DNA of 64,000 bases. It comes from Roseiarcus sp963820795. GTDB lineage: Bacteria > Pseudomonadota > Alphaproteobacteria > Rhizobiales > Beijerinckiaceae. The notes under the pieces are model-generated. The model saw nothing but the letters and a program-made list of their open reading frames with translations. It was not told the DNA's origin and did not search any database. The stretch spans positions 1 through 64,000 of the forward strand of contig CAWGBJ010000018.1 of the NCBI GenBank assembly GCA_963820795.1, read 5' to 3'. Shown here one piece after another: positions 8,235 through 18,826 of the stretch (positions are counted from its first letter, which is position 1; every line of letters begins with the position of its first letter). The translations under genes and the position numbers were made by a program.

Positions 8235-11065
8235 TCACGCGCTCTTGCCGAGATATTTTTCAATCAGGTCCGGCCGGTCGATCGACTCCCAGGCCTTGCG
8301 CGCTGCTTCGCGATGCGCTGCGGCTTCCTCGGGCGTCGCCGCGCGGCGGGCGAGGCGAATGTGTGCGAAGCCGATCGAGTAGGGTTCGGGGATCTTAGCG
8401 TAGAGCGCCAGCGCCTGGCACCAATGCTCGCACGCCTGTGCGATGTTGCCTTCTTCCTCGTCGATATCGCCGAGGTCTCCTGACGCAATTGGCCTCGCCG
8501 AGCACGTGGCCGACCTGTTGATAGAGCGGCAGCGCCGCCTCGTAACGGCGGCGCGCGTCTTCGCGATCGGAGCGCGCAAATGCGATGTCACCGAATCCCT
8601 TTACGCAATTGGCCTCGCCACCCAAAGCACCGACTTTTTGGTAGAGTGGCAGCGCCGCTGCGTAGCGCTGGCGCGCGCCCTCGTGATCGGAGCGGCGAAG
8701 GGCGATGTCGCCGAGGCTCTGGATGCAATTGGCCTCGCCGAGCACGGAGCCGACCTTCTGGTAGAGCGGCAGCGCCGCCTCGAAGCGCTGGCGCGCGCTG
8801 TCGTGATCGGAGCGGCGAAGGGCGATCTCGCCGAGGCCCTGGACGCAATTGGCCTCGCCGAGCACGTCGCCGACCTTCTGGTAGAGCGGCAGCGCGGCCT
8901 CGAAGCGCTGGCGCGCGCCGTCGTGATCGGAGCGGCGAAGGGCGATGTCGCCGAGTTTCCAGATGCAATTGGCCTCGCCGAGCACGTCGCCGACCTTCTG
9001 GTAAAGCGGCAGCGCCGCCTCGTAGCGCTGGCGCGCGCCCTCGTGATCGGAGCGGGCAAGGGCGATGTCGCCGAGGCTCTTGATACAATTGGCCTTGCCG
9101 AGCACGGAGCCGACCTTTTGGTAGAGCGGCAGCGCCGCCTCGTAGCGCTGGCGCGCGCCCTCGTGATCGGAGCGGGCAAGGGCGATGTCGCCGAGCCTCC
9201 AGACGCAAGTGGCTTCGCCGCGTTCGTCGCCGGCGTCGTGAAGTCGCTTTGCCGCCGTCGGTAGGGATGCGGTCGAAGCGAGACCGGTCACCCCATGGAA
9301 CCAGGCGAGGCCCGAAACTGCGTCCGAGACTTCGTTCAGGCAGTGAGGTCTGCCGCAGCGAGACGCCGATCATCGCATCGAGATTGCCCGCTTCGGCGAC
9401 GACTTCGTCTCTCGCTTCCTCCCACCTGCCCGTCCCGATCTCTCGGCCCTTCGCGGCGCGCACGAGGAAAAGCCTCACGAGCCGCGTCCGGTCGTCGGCC
9501 TCGGGCGGCCAGTCGGCCAGCAGCAGTTCGCGCACGGTCGCGAGCAGGCGCCAGCGGCCGTCGGGGCGGCTGGCGAGGCGGGCGCTTTCGAGTCTGCCCG
9601 CCGCGCCGCGTTCTTCGCTGTCGGCTCGCTGTCGGTCAAGATCGTGCGGCTGTCGGCATCGGCCATGCCGTCCGGCAAGCAGCGCCATCAGCCGGATCAG
9701 GCGATGCGCCGGGCTCGGCGGATTGAGCGCGGCGAGCGAAAGGTCGAGCGAGACTCGCAGGCTCGTCTTGCGGTCGTCGGCCGCCCCGCGTTGCAGCAGG
9801 TCGGCGCGCCGGTCGTTCCAGTCGGCGGCGAGGCCCTTCAGGTTCGACTTGCCTGCGGCGTTGGCGGCGAGCAGCTCGATCGACAGCGGATGGCCGTCGA
9901 GCGCGCCGAGCAGCCCGGGCAGGGCGGGGTCGGCGGCGAACTGGTCGCCGGCGCGGCGCAGGAACAGGGCGTGGCGTCGCCGTCGCCGAGCCGTTCGACG
10001 TCCTGGAGAGTGACGGCGCCTTGATCGGGAACGTTCGGCGGCTCGCCGCGAATGGTGATGACGAGCCTGAGCCCGTCGATCGCCCCCAGCCTCCCGAGCA
10101 GAGCCTCGGTCGCGGCCGCGTCCTTGCGCCACGGCGTCTCCAGATTGTCGAGGATCGCCAGAGTCGGCGCCGCCTCGCAGGCGGCGGCGATTTTCGCTTC
10201 GACTTCCGACGCCGCGCCCGAGGCGGGGAGGCCGAGATCGGCCGCGAGGCGGCGCAGCAGGCCGTCGGCGTCCGGCAGGGGCTCGCAATTGACGAAGAAC
10301 CGCCGGCTCTTGCCGAAACGTTCGATGACGCGCTGATCGTGGGCCGCCGCGAGCGCCAAGGTCGTCTTGCCCATGCCGAGCGCGCCCGGCACGACGACGG
10401 GCCGATCCTGATCGACGATCGCCTTGACGAGCTCGTCCAGCCGATCCGCCCGGCCGATCATTTTTGGGTCGGGCGGGAGGGTGGAGGGGACGGATGGGCG
10501 CGGCTTCGCGGCGGCGGACGAGGCCGGCGACGGCTCGTTCCGGAGCGCTCCGGCACTCGGCGCGCTTGCGCCAGGAAACGCAGCTGTTTCCGGCGATCGA
10601 GTGGCGATCTCGCCCGCTCGGCCATGCGCCGGAAATCGCGCGCCGCCGTCGAGCAGGTGCCGCGAACGGTCGTTGAGCGTACGCGGCGAGCGCTGCGCGA
10701 GCTTCCGTCTCGTTGCGACCAAAGAGGTCGCAACGCTTGACAAGGCGCCAGCAGCGTCGGCGCTGCGATTTTTCGACGTAGACCGGCAGAGCGAAATGGA
10801 CGTCTTCGGCCGCTGTCCACTGCCGGCCGCGGATGCTCCAGCGAGTACTCCTTGCTCAGCGTAGACGGCTCGATAACGCAAAGGATGTGGTCGGCCGAGT
10901 CGAGGCGAACAGTCGCAGTCGCGCAGCTTGCGATGATTTCCGCCGATCGCAGTCGTCGCCATTCGTGGATCATGCGGCGTGTCGGCCGAGCTTCGTCGAG
11001 CTGCTTCGCCGATCCAGAAGGCCCAGTCCCGGTCGCTGCTCGTGTCACTGACGAAGATCCGCCAT
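8235..11065 (-). pseudogene. TIR - NB-ARC - TPR (NLR-like STAND) protein, decayed
   Basis: A remnant of a protein of about 930 residues spread over at least three minus-strand frames. The TIR domain (11065-10650) reads RIFVSDTSSDRDWAFWIGEA, then MIHEW, ADHILCVI, LSKEYS and PTLLAP in another frame. The NB-ARC ATPase (about 10480-9650) has a Walker A motif GALGMGKTTLALAAAHD, Walker B PTLAILDNLE, and LRLVITIRGEPP, then GHPLSIELLA and WNDRRADLL after a frame change. The C-terminal part (about 9290-8235) is a run of 40-residue TPR-like units, followed by CEHWCQALALYAKI and a helical tail. Six or more frame changes are needed, so the gene is dead. TIR-STAND proteins act as phage sensors that deplete NAD; that role is family knowledge. 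Confidence 0.85.
8521..9240 (-). repeat. Six tandem 120-bp TPR-coding repeats
   Basis: Six consecutive units of exactly 120 bp (8521-9240), each encoding a 40-residue block like EANCIQSLGDIALRRSDHE, with partial units on both sides. Neighbouring units differ at only a few positions, so the array looks recently expanded or homogenised. It lies within the sensor region of the decayed TIR-STAND gene. Confidence 0.9.
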
Positions 11066-11427
11066 GCTTGCCGCTCACGCCCGCAGGGCGTGACTGAGCG
11101 GAGAGACCGGCGTGGTCTGCAAGCGCGTGGCGGCGTGGAGCGCAACGCAATCCGTGGCGAAGCAACTCTCGCACGCTTCGACGCAACTCATGCAAGGGGT
11201 CCCGCGCGCGGCCGCGGCCTGTGCGGCCCCGCACTCACACGAGTCGGGTTGGCGACGCGTCATCGTGGCGACTGCTCGCGATGACGGGTTGACCCTCCTC
11301 CGCCAAGCGAGGAACGGTGCGCCGAAGCGCTCGCGATGGGCGTGCGGACAGCAGGCACGGTCTCGACGAAGGTTCGCGGCGACGGCGCCCGCAATGCCGA
11401 CTCGGGCCAGAGCGGTGCGACCACGCC

Positions 11428-11587
11428 GTCATGCACGGGCTTGACCCGTGCATCCAGGGTTGCGCCGACTGAAGTTTATCCTCGAAGGTCTGGATGGCGA
11501 TGCTCGGACCCGATGCGAAATGGCGGATTGGGCGCCGCAGCGCGCGATCGGACAAGCTACGCCTGGATGCCCGGCTCAAGGCCGGGC
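11428..11587. repeat. Pair of intergenic hairpin repeats
   Basis: Two elements of a type common in Hyphomicrobiales face each other. TGCACGGG...CCCGTGCA (11432-11452) sits inside GTCATGCACGGGCTTGACCC, and GCCCGGC TCAAG GCCGGGC (11570-11588) sits inside CTGGATGCCCGGC. They lie between the ettA 3' end and the TIR pseudogene. The 11093-11427 stretch to the left has no convincing gene. Confidence 0.65.
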
Positions 11588-11619
11588 AAGACGCGATTTC
11601 CGACGGCCGTTCGATGGCC

Positions 11620-13275
<1,656 letters not shown>

Positions 13276-13357
13276 TTCGAAATCCTTGCGATTTGACGGG
13301 AGGAATTTGGCGCCGGGAGATATCAGGGGCGGGGAGGGGTGGCAAGGCGCGGACCGC

Positions 13358-13439
13358 TGTAGACACGGTCGCTGACCGCGTCGGCCACGCCGCCCTTGTA
13401 ACTCGGTCGCCGGGCGCGCTCAGCGAGCGCGGCTACAAT
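13358..13439. repeat. Intergenic repeat, copy A
   Basis: Begins TGTAGACACGGTCGCTGACC and ends GCGCTCAGCGAGCGCGGCTA. The same two blocks form copy B at 13721, closer together. The second block contains the self-complementary GCGCTCAGCGAGCGC. The two copies bracket the small secreted-protein gene at 13464. Confidence 0.8.
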
Positions 13440-13463
13440 CGGCTCTAGCGGGAGGTTTCCAAA

Positions 13464-13712
13464 ATGCGCGTTTTACTCGGCTTCGCAGCGCTCCTCGCTC
13501 CGGCTCTGGTCGCCGCCGCCGAGCCGCCGCTGACGATCGAGCGCCTGCTCGCCGACGGATGGGAGATCGCCGGCTTCGCCAGCGGCTATGACAATCGGAC
13601 GTCGCTGATCCTCTTCCGCCACCCCGGCCAGAACGCGCTGGTTCAGTGCGGCATTCTCTTCGACGTCACGCGCAACCCGCACACCATCATCAACTGCTAC
13701 GAGCTGCATTGA
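13464..13712 (+). CDS. Small secreted protein
   Basis: 82 residues. A signal peptide (MRVLLGFAALLAPALVAAAE, cleavage probably after AAA) is followed by a short soluble domain with LLADGWEIAGFASGYDNRTSLILF and two cysteines near the C-terminus that could pair. GGAGG lies 8 bases before the ATG. No family recognised. It is bracketed by copies A and B of an intergenic repeat. Confidence 0.75.
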   Translation: MRVLLGFAALLAPALVAAAEPPLTIERLLADGWEIAGFASGYDNRTSLILFRHPGQNALVQCGILFDVTRNPHTIINCYELH

Positions 13713-13720
13713 GCGCGCCC

Positions 13721-13770
13721 TGTAGACGCGGTCGCTGACCGCGTCAGCCGCGCTCAGCGAGCGCGGCTAC
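13721..13770. repeat. Intergenic repeat, copy B, running into the sohB coding end
   Basis: TGTAGACGCGGTCGCTGACC joined to GCGCTCAGCGAGCGCGGCTA, the same blocks as copy A but without the 25-base middle. Bases 13744-13770 are also the last codons of the protease gene, whose C-terminal VAALAERG is therefore encoded by the repeat. Confidence 0.75.
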
Positions 13771-14769
13771 GGTCCGCGCGGCCGCCGACCGTATCGCCAC
13801 GCCAATCCCGCCGAGCAGCTGCTGCAGCAGCGTCTTCCGCGCTTCCACGGTGACCTCGTAGAGCCGTGCCGTCTCGCGGGAGCGGAACAGAAGCTCGTCG
13901 CCGGTCGCGATCTCGTCGACGAGGCCGAGCGCCACCGCCTCGCTCGCAAGCCAGGTGTCGCCGTTAGCGACGCGGGCGATGTCGACTTTCGGCCGACAGC
14001 GCGCGACATGCGCCTTGAAGGCGCCGTGCGTATCCTCGAGCTTGCCGCGGAAATGCTCGCGCCCCTGAGGCGTGATCTCGCCCAAGACCGAGACCGAGCG
14101 CTTGAACTCGCCGGCGGTCATTTCCTCAAAGTCGATCTCGTTCTTCTTCAGGAGCCGGTGCAGGTTCGGCACCGGGGCGACGACGCCGATGCTGCCGACA
14201 ATGGCGAACGGCGCGGCGACGATGCGGTCGGCCGCCGCCGCCATCATGTAGCCGCCGCTCGCCGCGACCTGATCGACCGATGCGGTCACCTTGATCGAAT
14301 GCTCGCGCAGCCGCAGGATTTCCGCTGCGCCGAGGCCGTAGCCGGTCACCGTGCCGCCGGGACTTTCGAGGCGGAGCACCACCTCGTCGGTCGCCGGCCG
14401 GGCGACGGTCAGCACCGCGTCGATCGCCATGCCGAGCTCTCTCACGGCCCGCGCGCGCATGTCGCCCTTGAAGCCGAGCACATAGATGCGCTTCGTCGAA
14501 TCGTCGCCACGCTTCGCCTTCTTCTCCTTCTTGCGCGCCCTGACCAGAGCCTTCAGCCCCTTCTTGTCGAGGAGCGCGACGTTCATCGCATGGCGGATGT
14601 CGGCGTAGCGCTCGTTCAGCGAGCGGACCCTGACCTCGCGGTCCTTCGGCTCGGCCGAGCGCGCCAGCCGCGCAATGAGAAAGGCGAGCGCGCCGATCGC
14701 CGCGACGATGATCAGCGCCTTCACGGCGAAATCGGCGATGTCCAACCAGAAGGCCATACGGGCGTCCAT
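13744..14769 (-). CDS. sohB: S49-family serine protease (SohB/SppA-like)
   Basis: 341 residues (or 337 from the second ATG at 14757). An N-terminal membrane anchor (ALIIVAAIGALAFLIARLA) and a lysine-rich linker precede the protease domain. The catalytic serine is in VDQVAASGGYMMAAAADRIVA, and IVGSIGVVAPVPNLHRLL follows as in SppA/SohB. These enzymes degrade signal peptides and membrane fragments on the periplasmic side. The C-terminus is encoded by an intergenic repeat. Monocistronic as far as can be seen. Confidence 0.88.
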   Translation of the reverse strand: MDARMAFWLDIADFAVKALIIVAAIGALAFLIARLARSAEPKDREVRVRSLNERYADIRHAMNVALLDKKGLKALVRARKKEKKAKRGDDSTKRIYVLGFKGDMRARAVRELGMAIDAVLTVARPATDEVVLRLESPGGTVTGYGLGAAEILRLREHSIKVTASVDQVAASGGYMMAAAADRIVAAPFAIVGSIGVVAPVPNLHRLLKKNEIDFEEMTAGEFKRSVSVLGEITPQGREHFRGKLEDTHGAFKAHVARCRPKVDIARVANGDTWLASEAVALGLVDEIATGDELLFRSRETARLYEVTVEARKTLLQQLLGGIGVAIRSAAARTVAALAERG

Positions 14770-15157
14770 TCGTTCAGGAAGTCTTGGAAAGCGACGTCAT
14801 CGACTGAATCCCGCCATCGCCAGCGCCCCGGAGGTCAGCCCGAGGGAAGCGATCCACGAATGGAAGGCGGCAACCCGTCGGCGGGCGCTCTTCCGAGCGC
14901 CCTATCCAGTTCCAAGCGTTGCGTGTTCCACGCCGGCGCGCGAATGGCAAGCGGCCCTGGAAGGGCTGACGCGCGGTCGACGCAAGCTTGCATTCGATCG
15001 CCATCCCGTGTCATTTGGCCGCAGCTGCCGGCCGCACTCATGCCTCGACTTCAAGCGCTGAGTTGAGAACGGGTCCGCGTGCAGCAGCGCGTCAGCGGTC
15101 TGAAATTGGCGGAAGCGTCAGGCTATACAGTGGTATTGGAAGGCGGGCGAGGTTAGG
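14770..15157. other. Gene-free stretch upstream of ctaB
   Basis: 388 bases without a recognisable protein-coding frame. It separates the minus-strand protease gene from the plus-strand ctaB cluster, so it must hold two divergent promoters, but no consensus pair stands out. No coxB/coxA genes precede ctaB here. Confidence 0.4.
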
Positions 15158-16102
15158 GTGACGGTTCGCGTGGAAAGGATTGCCCGTCGGGACGGCGGCC
15201 GGAGCGCGGCGCGCGAGCGGCCGCACGGCGGCGTGGTCGACCATCTCGTTCTCTTAAAGCCCCGCGTGATGTCGCTCGTCGTCTTTACCGGCGGGGTCGG
15301 CTTCGCCCTCGCGCCGGTTCCCTTCGACCCGATGAAGCTTGTCGCAACCCTCTCGGCCATCGCCGCCGGCGCCGGCGCCTGCGGCGCCCTCAATATGTGG
15401 TGGGAAGCCGACATCGACGCCAACATGTCGCGGACCGCCATGCGGCCGATCCCGCGCGGCGCGGTGCCGGCGCGCCAGGCGCTGGCGATCGGCGTCCTGC
15501 TGGCGATCGTGTCGATCGCGGCGCTGGCGATCGAGATCAACCGGCTCGCCGCCGGGCTGCTGGCGCTGACCATCGCCATCTATATCCCGCTCTACACCAT
15601 GGCCTTGAAGCGCCGGACGCCGCTCAACATCGTCATCGGCGGCGCGGCCGGCGCGTTGCCGCCGGCGATCGGCTGGGCCGCCGCGACCAACGGCCTTGCC
15701 GCCGGCCCCATCGCCCTTTTCATCCTCATCTTCCTGTGGACGCCGCCGCATTTCTGGGCCCTGGCGCTCTGCCGCAGCGGCGACTACGAGCGCGTCGGCG
15801 TGCCGATGCTCCCCAACGTGGCCGGACCGGTCGCGACCTGCCGCCAGATCGTCGTCTATGCGCTCCTTCTCGTGCCGGCCTCGTTCGGCCCGCTGACGAT
15901 ACCGGGCGTCGGCGTCGCATACGCGTCAGTCGCGGCGGCTTGCGACGCGGTTCTGCTGTGGCGCGCCTTTGCGCTTTATAGGCTGCGCGACGGCGAAGAA
16001 TCGCCGCGGCGCAAGGCGGCGATGGCGCTCTTCGGCTATTCGATCCTATACATGTTCCTCTTATTCGCCGCATTGCTGGCCGAGGCTTTGCTCCGGAGAT
16101 AG
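15158..16102 (+). CDS. ctaB: Protoheme IX farnesyltransferase (haem O synthase)
   Basis: 314 residues, a multi-pass membrane prenyltransferase that adds farnesyl to haem B to make haem O for cytochrome oxidases. The UbiA-type polyprenyl-diphosphate motif is NMWWEADIDANMSRTAMRP, and the second aspartate-rich region is near CRSGDYERVGVPMLPNVAG. The N-terminus (GTG at 15158) is about 25 residues longer than the first recognisable LLKPRVMSLV, so a later start is possible. It heads a plus-strand run of oxidase-assembly genes to 18783. Confidence 0.95.
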   Translation: MTVRVERIARRDGGRSAARERPHGGVVDHLVLLKPRVMSLVVFTGGVGFALAPVPFDPMKLVATLSAIAAGAGACGALNMWWEADIDANMSRTAMRPIPRGAVPARQALAIGVLLAIVSIAALAIEINRLAAGLLALTIAIYIPLYTMALKRRTPLNIVIGGAAGALPPAIGWAAATNGLAAGPIALFILIFLWTPPHFWALALCRSGDYERVGVPMLPNVAGPVATCRQIVVYALLLVPASFGPLTIPGVGVAYASVAAACDAVLLWRAFALYRLRDGEESPRRKAAMALFGYSILYMFLLFAALLAEALLRR

Positions 16103-16194
16103 CGCTGCGGGGCGACGATCCGGCGCGCTTATCAGGGTTCGCAAGCGCCCTTGTAGTCCTGCAGGGGCGCTTGCACTGCCGTATTTCCCCTGCG

Positions 16195-16338
16195 ATGAAC
16201 CGACCCGTTATGCCGAAACTCGACCGCGCCCGGAACTTCAACAATTGGCTGCTGCTGGTGATCCTGCTGGCGGTCGCTGCCCTCCTTTATGGGGCGATCG
16301 TGATGAAGGTCGCCGGGTTGGGGTTCGGAGAGACATGA
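16195..16338 (+). CDS. 47-residue single-helix membrane protein
   Basis: MNRPVMPKLDRARNFNNW followed by a hydrophobic helix (LLLVILLAVAALLYGAIVM) and a short tail. It sits between ctaB and the DUF420 gene and overlaps the latter by ATGA (16335-16338), so it is very probably translated. Similar one-helix proteins (CoxF-like) follow ctaB in other Alphaproteobacteria. The start at 16195 is chosen because the frame is open from there and coupled at its end; a second ATG lies 15 bases on. Confidence 0.7.
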   Translation: MNRPVMPKLDRARNFNNWLLLVILLAVAALLYGAIVMKVAGLGFGET

Positions 16339-16769
16339 TCGCGATCCACACTCTGCCGCACGTGCTGGCGGTCATCAACGCGGCGACGATCGTCGTTCTC
16401 CTCTACGCCTATGGCCGCATTCGCGCCCGCGACCGGGACGGGCACCGGCGGACGATGAAGGTCGCGATCGGCCTCGGCGTCGCGTTTCTCGCGGTCTATC
16501 TGGTCTACCACGCGTCGGCCGGCCTGGCGAAGTTCGGCGGCTATGGACCGATCCGACCGATCTATTTTTCGCTGCTCGGGGTCCATGTCGTCTGCGCCTT
16601 CGTCGTCGCGGCCCTGGTGCCGCTGACGTTCTTCAACGCCATGAAGGGCCGTTTCGCCACGCACCGCAAGCTCGCGCGGGTGACGTTCCCGATGTGGCTC
16701 TTCGTCGCCGCCTCAGGCCTCGTCGTCTATGCGATGGCCGTCCACCTCTATCCGCTCAATGCGAGCTGA
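16335..16769 (+). CDS. DUF420 membrane protein (CtaM-like)
   Basis: 144 residues with four predicted helices and histidines at helix ends: MIAIHTLPHVLAVIN, VYHASAGL, LLGVHVVCAFVVA and THRKLARVTFPMWLF. This is the DUF420 pattern; the Bacillus relative CtaM is needed for maturation of haem A oxidase. Coupled by overlap to the one-helix gene upstream and 6 bases from the next gene. Role in oxidase assembly is inferred from family and context. Confidence 0.85.
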   Translation: MIAIHTLPHVLAVINAATIVVLLYAYGRIRARDRDGHRRTMKVAIGLGVAFLAVYLVYHASAGLAKFGGYGPIRPIYFSLLGVHVVCAFVVAALVPLTFFNAMKGRFATHRKLARVTFPMWLFVAASGLVVYAMAVHLYPLNAS

Positions 16770-16775
16770 AAGTCC

Positions 16776-18188
16776 ATGAGCCAGGCCGCACGATCCGCGG
16801 CCGCTGTCCGCCTCGACGCCGCAGGCGCTGCGAGCGCGCTGAAGCGCGAGCTCGCCGGCTGGGCGTGGCTCGCGGTCGGCGCGCTGGCGGTCGCCGGGAT
16901 TTTTGCGCTGCTGCTCGCGCTGTCGCGAACCCCGGGGATGGACAAGGCGCCGCTGTGGCCGATCGGCTTCTTCTACAAGGGCCTTGTCATCCACGTCGTC
17001 TTTTCGCTGGTGATCTGGCTGCTTGGCGTGTTCGCCTTCCTGACGACCGCGGCGACGCTCGACCTGGCGGGCGAGCGGACCCGCGCCGCGGCGCTCGGCA
17101 GGCTCGGCCAAGGCGTGGCGCTCATCGCCTTCCCCTGCCTTTTCGCGCCGGCCTTCCTCAATTCGACCGCGCCCGAACTGACGAACTACATCCCGCTCAT
17201 TCGTCATCCGGCTTACGATCTCGGCCTCATCCTGCTGGCGCTCGGTGTGCTCGCGCCGGTTGTGCGCCTCTTCGTCAACCTGCCGTCGAGGCGCGCGCCC
17301 TGGCCGCCGTTGGCGCTAGCGATGGCGGTCGGCGGCTTCGTCTTCGTCCTCGCGCTGATCGCCTTCGCCATCGCCGGAGACCTCTTGGCGCGGACCGGGG
17401 AACTCATGGTCTCGCGCGAGCTCCTGTTCTGGGGCGGCGGGCATCTGATGCAGTTCGTCTACGCGATCCTGCTGCTCACGAACTGGCGCCTGCTTGCTGT
17501 CCGCAGCCTCGGCGAGGATCGCGTCGACGACGGAATCTTCCGTCTCTGCATCCTCTTCATCGGCGGGCTGGCGATTCCGGGGCCCATCTTCTACGTCGCG
17601 TTCGAGCCCTTCTCGGGGGCGCAGCACGAGGCGTTCCGCCTGCTTCAGTTCGGCATTGCGGCGCCGACCCTGATGTTCGCGCTGTCGCTTGTGGCAAGCG
17701 CCCGTGAGCTCGCCCGTCCGTCGCAGTGGCCGTGGCGGGATCCCGCCTTCTTCACCCTGGCGGCCTCGCTGGCGCTTTTCGCGCTCGGCGGGCTCATGGG
17801 CTTTCTGATCACGGGCTCGGACACGCGAACGCCGGCGCATTATCACGCGGTGATCACCGCGGTCAGCGTGTCGAGCGCTGGCATGCTCTTGACCTACGGT
17901 CTCGATGCGCTCGGCCGTCCCCCTGCGCCGAAGCGGACCACGCGGGCGCTGATCGCCCTTTACGCGGGCGGCCAATTCGTCGCCTCGATCGGCATGTTCG
18001 TCGCCGGCGGCTATGGCGCGGCGCGCAAGACCCCGGACGGCGTCGGCTCGCTCGACGCGGTCGCCGCCGCCGGCATGGCGGTGCACGGGATAGCCTCGAT
18101 CTTCACCATCCTCGGCGGGGCGACGTTCGTCGTGGTGGCGATCCGCGCGCTGGCGCGAACCGGCGGCGCCGGGCGTCAGGCTTCGTGA
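16776..18188 (+). CDS. Haem-copper oxidase subunit-I-like membrane protein
   Basis: 470 residues with about twelve hydrophobic helices. Histidines fall where subunit I has haem ligands: His73 in FYKGLVIHVVFS (helix 2), His223 in FWGGGHLMQFVYA (compare the WxxGH of helix 6), and His355/His357 in PAHYHAVITA (compare HFHYV of helix 10). The histidine pair of helix 7 that completes the copper site is not evident; only His284 (GAQHEAF) lies nearby, and no cross-linking tyrosine follows His223. It could be a divergent oxidase/NO-reductase-like enzyme or a haem protein without copper. It sits between DUF420 and TlpA-like genes, with no subunit II next to it. Confidence 0.65.
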   Translation: MSQAARSAAAVRLDAAGAASALKRELAGWAWLAVGALAVAGIFALLLALSRTPGMDKAPLWPIGFFYKGLVIHVVFSLVIWLLGVFAFLTTAATLDLAGERTRAAALGRLGQGVALIAFPCLFAPAFLNSTAPELTNYIPLIRHPAYDLGLILLALGVLAPVVRLFVNLPSRRAPWPPLALAMAVGGFVFVLALIAFAIAGDLLARTGELMVSRELLFWGGGHLMQFVYAILLLTNWRLLAVRSLGEDRVDDGIFRLCILFIGGLAIPGPIFYVAFEPFSGAQHEAFRLLQFGIAAPTLMFALSLVASARELARPSQWPWRDPAFFTLAASLALFALGGLMGFLITGSDTRTPAHYHAVITAVSVSSAGMLLTYGLDALGRPPAPKRTTRALIALYAGGQFVASIGMFVAGGYGAARKTPDGVGSLDAVAAAGMAVHGIASIFTILGGATFVVVAIRALARTGGAGRQAS

Positions 18189-18198
18189 AGCAATCCCG

Positions 18199-18783
18199 GT
18201 GAGAAGCGTCTCGCACTGGCTGTCCGCAAAGACGAGCGGCACGCTCGGCCTTTTGGTCCTCGTCGCAGCCGGACTTTTGGCGATGGCGATGCTGCGGACC
18301 CTGCATTCCGACGCCGGCGCCGATCTCGTCGAACTGCACGAAAAGGACCCCGCCAGGCTCAGCCCGTTCGTCGACGAGAGCGGCGCGCCGGCGTCGGTCG
18401 CGTCGTTCCGCGGCAAAGTCGTCGTCCTGAACCTCTGGGCGCCGTGGTGCCTTCCCTGTCTGAAGGAAATGCCATCGCTCGACCGGCTCGCCGCGCGCCT
18501 GCCGGACAAGGATTTCGCCGTGCTGGCGGTGACGAAGGACGTGATCGGCGACACGCCGTCCAGGCGCGCCTTCGACGCCATGCGGCTCTCCCGCCTCAAG
18601 CTCTATCTCGACCCGAAGGGGCGCATCGAAAAGGAAGTCGGCGCGCGCGGCTTCCCGACGACGCTCATTCTCGGACCGGACGGGGCGCCGCTCGCCTATC
18701 GCGAGGGCGAGGCGGACTGGGACAGCCCGGAGATGATGACCCGTCTCGAGACGTTCGCGTCGCGGCGGCGACGGTCGGACTAA
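18199..18783 (+). CDS. TlpA-family thiol-disulfide oxidoreductase
   Basis: 194 residues from a GTG 10 bases after the previous stop. An N-terminal membrane anchor (LGLLVLVAAGLLAMAML) is followed by a thioredoxin fold with the active site NLWAPWCLPCLKEMPSL and the cis-proline loop GFPTTLILGPDG. TlpA-type proteins reduce apo-cytochrome c cysteines or the copper site of subunit II in the periplasm. Position at the end of the ctaB run fits oxidase maturation. Confidence 0.88.
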   Translation: MRSVSHWLSAKTSGTLGLLVLVAAGLLAMAMLRTLHSDAGADLVELHEKDPARLSPFVDESGAPASVASFRGKVVVLNLWAPWCLPCLKEMPSLDRLAARLPDKDFAVLAVTKDVIGDTPSRRAFDAMRLSRLKLYLDPKGRIEKEVGARGFPTTLILGPDGAPLAYREGEADWDSPEMMTRLETFASRRRRSD

Positions 18784-18826
18784 AGACCCGGCGGAGCCGC
18801 GACGCCGGCCGCAAGGAATGCCCGCG

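Noticed and set aside
8521..9240. Regular 120-bp repeats considered as a CRISPR or satellite array
   Set aside because: There are no unique spacers. Each unit translates without stops into a TPR-like block, so they are protein repeats.
11075..11263. A 62-residue cysteine-rich minus-strand ORF (CMSCVEACESCF) just upstream of the TIR pseudogene
   Set aside because: The cysteine pattern recalls small copper-binding proteins, but there is no ribosome site and the flanking DNA is repeat-like and decayed. Not enough to call a gene.
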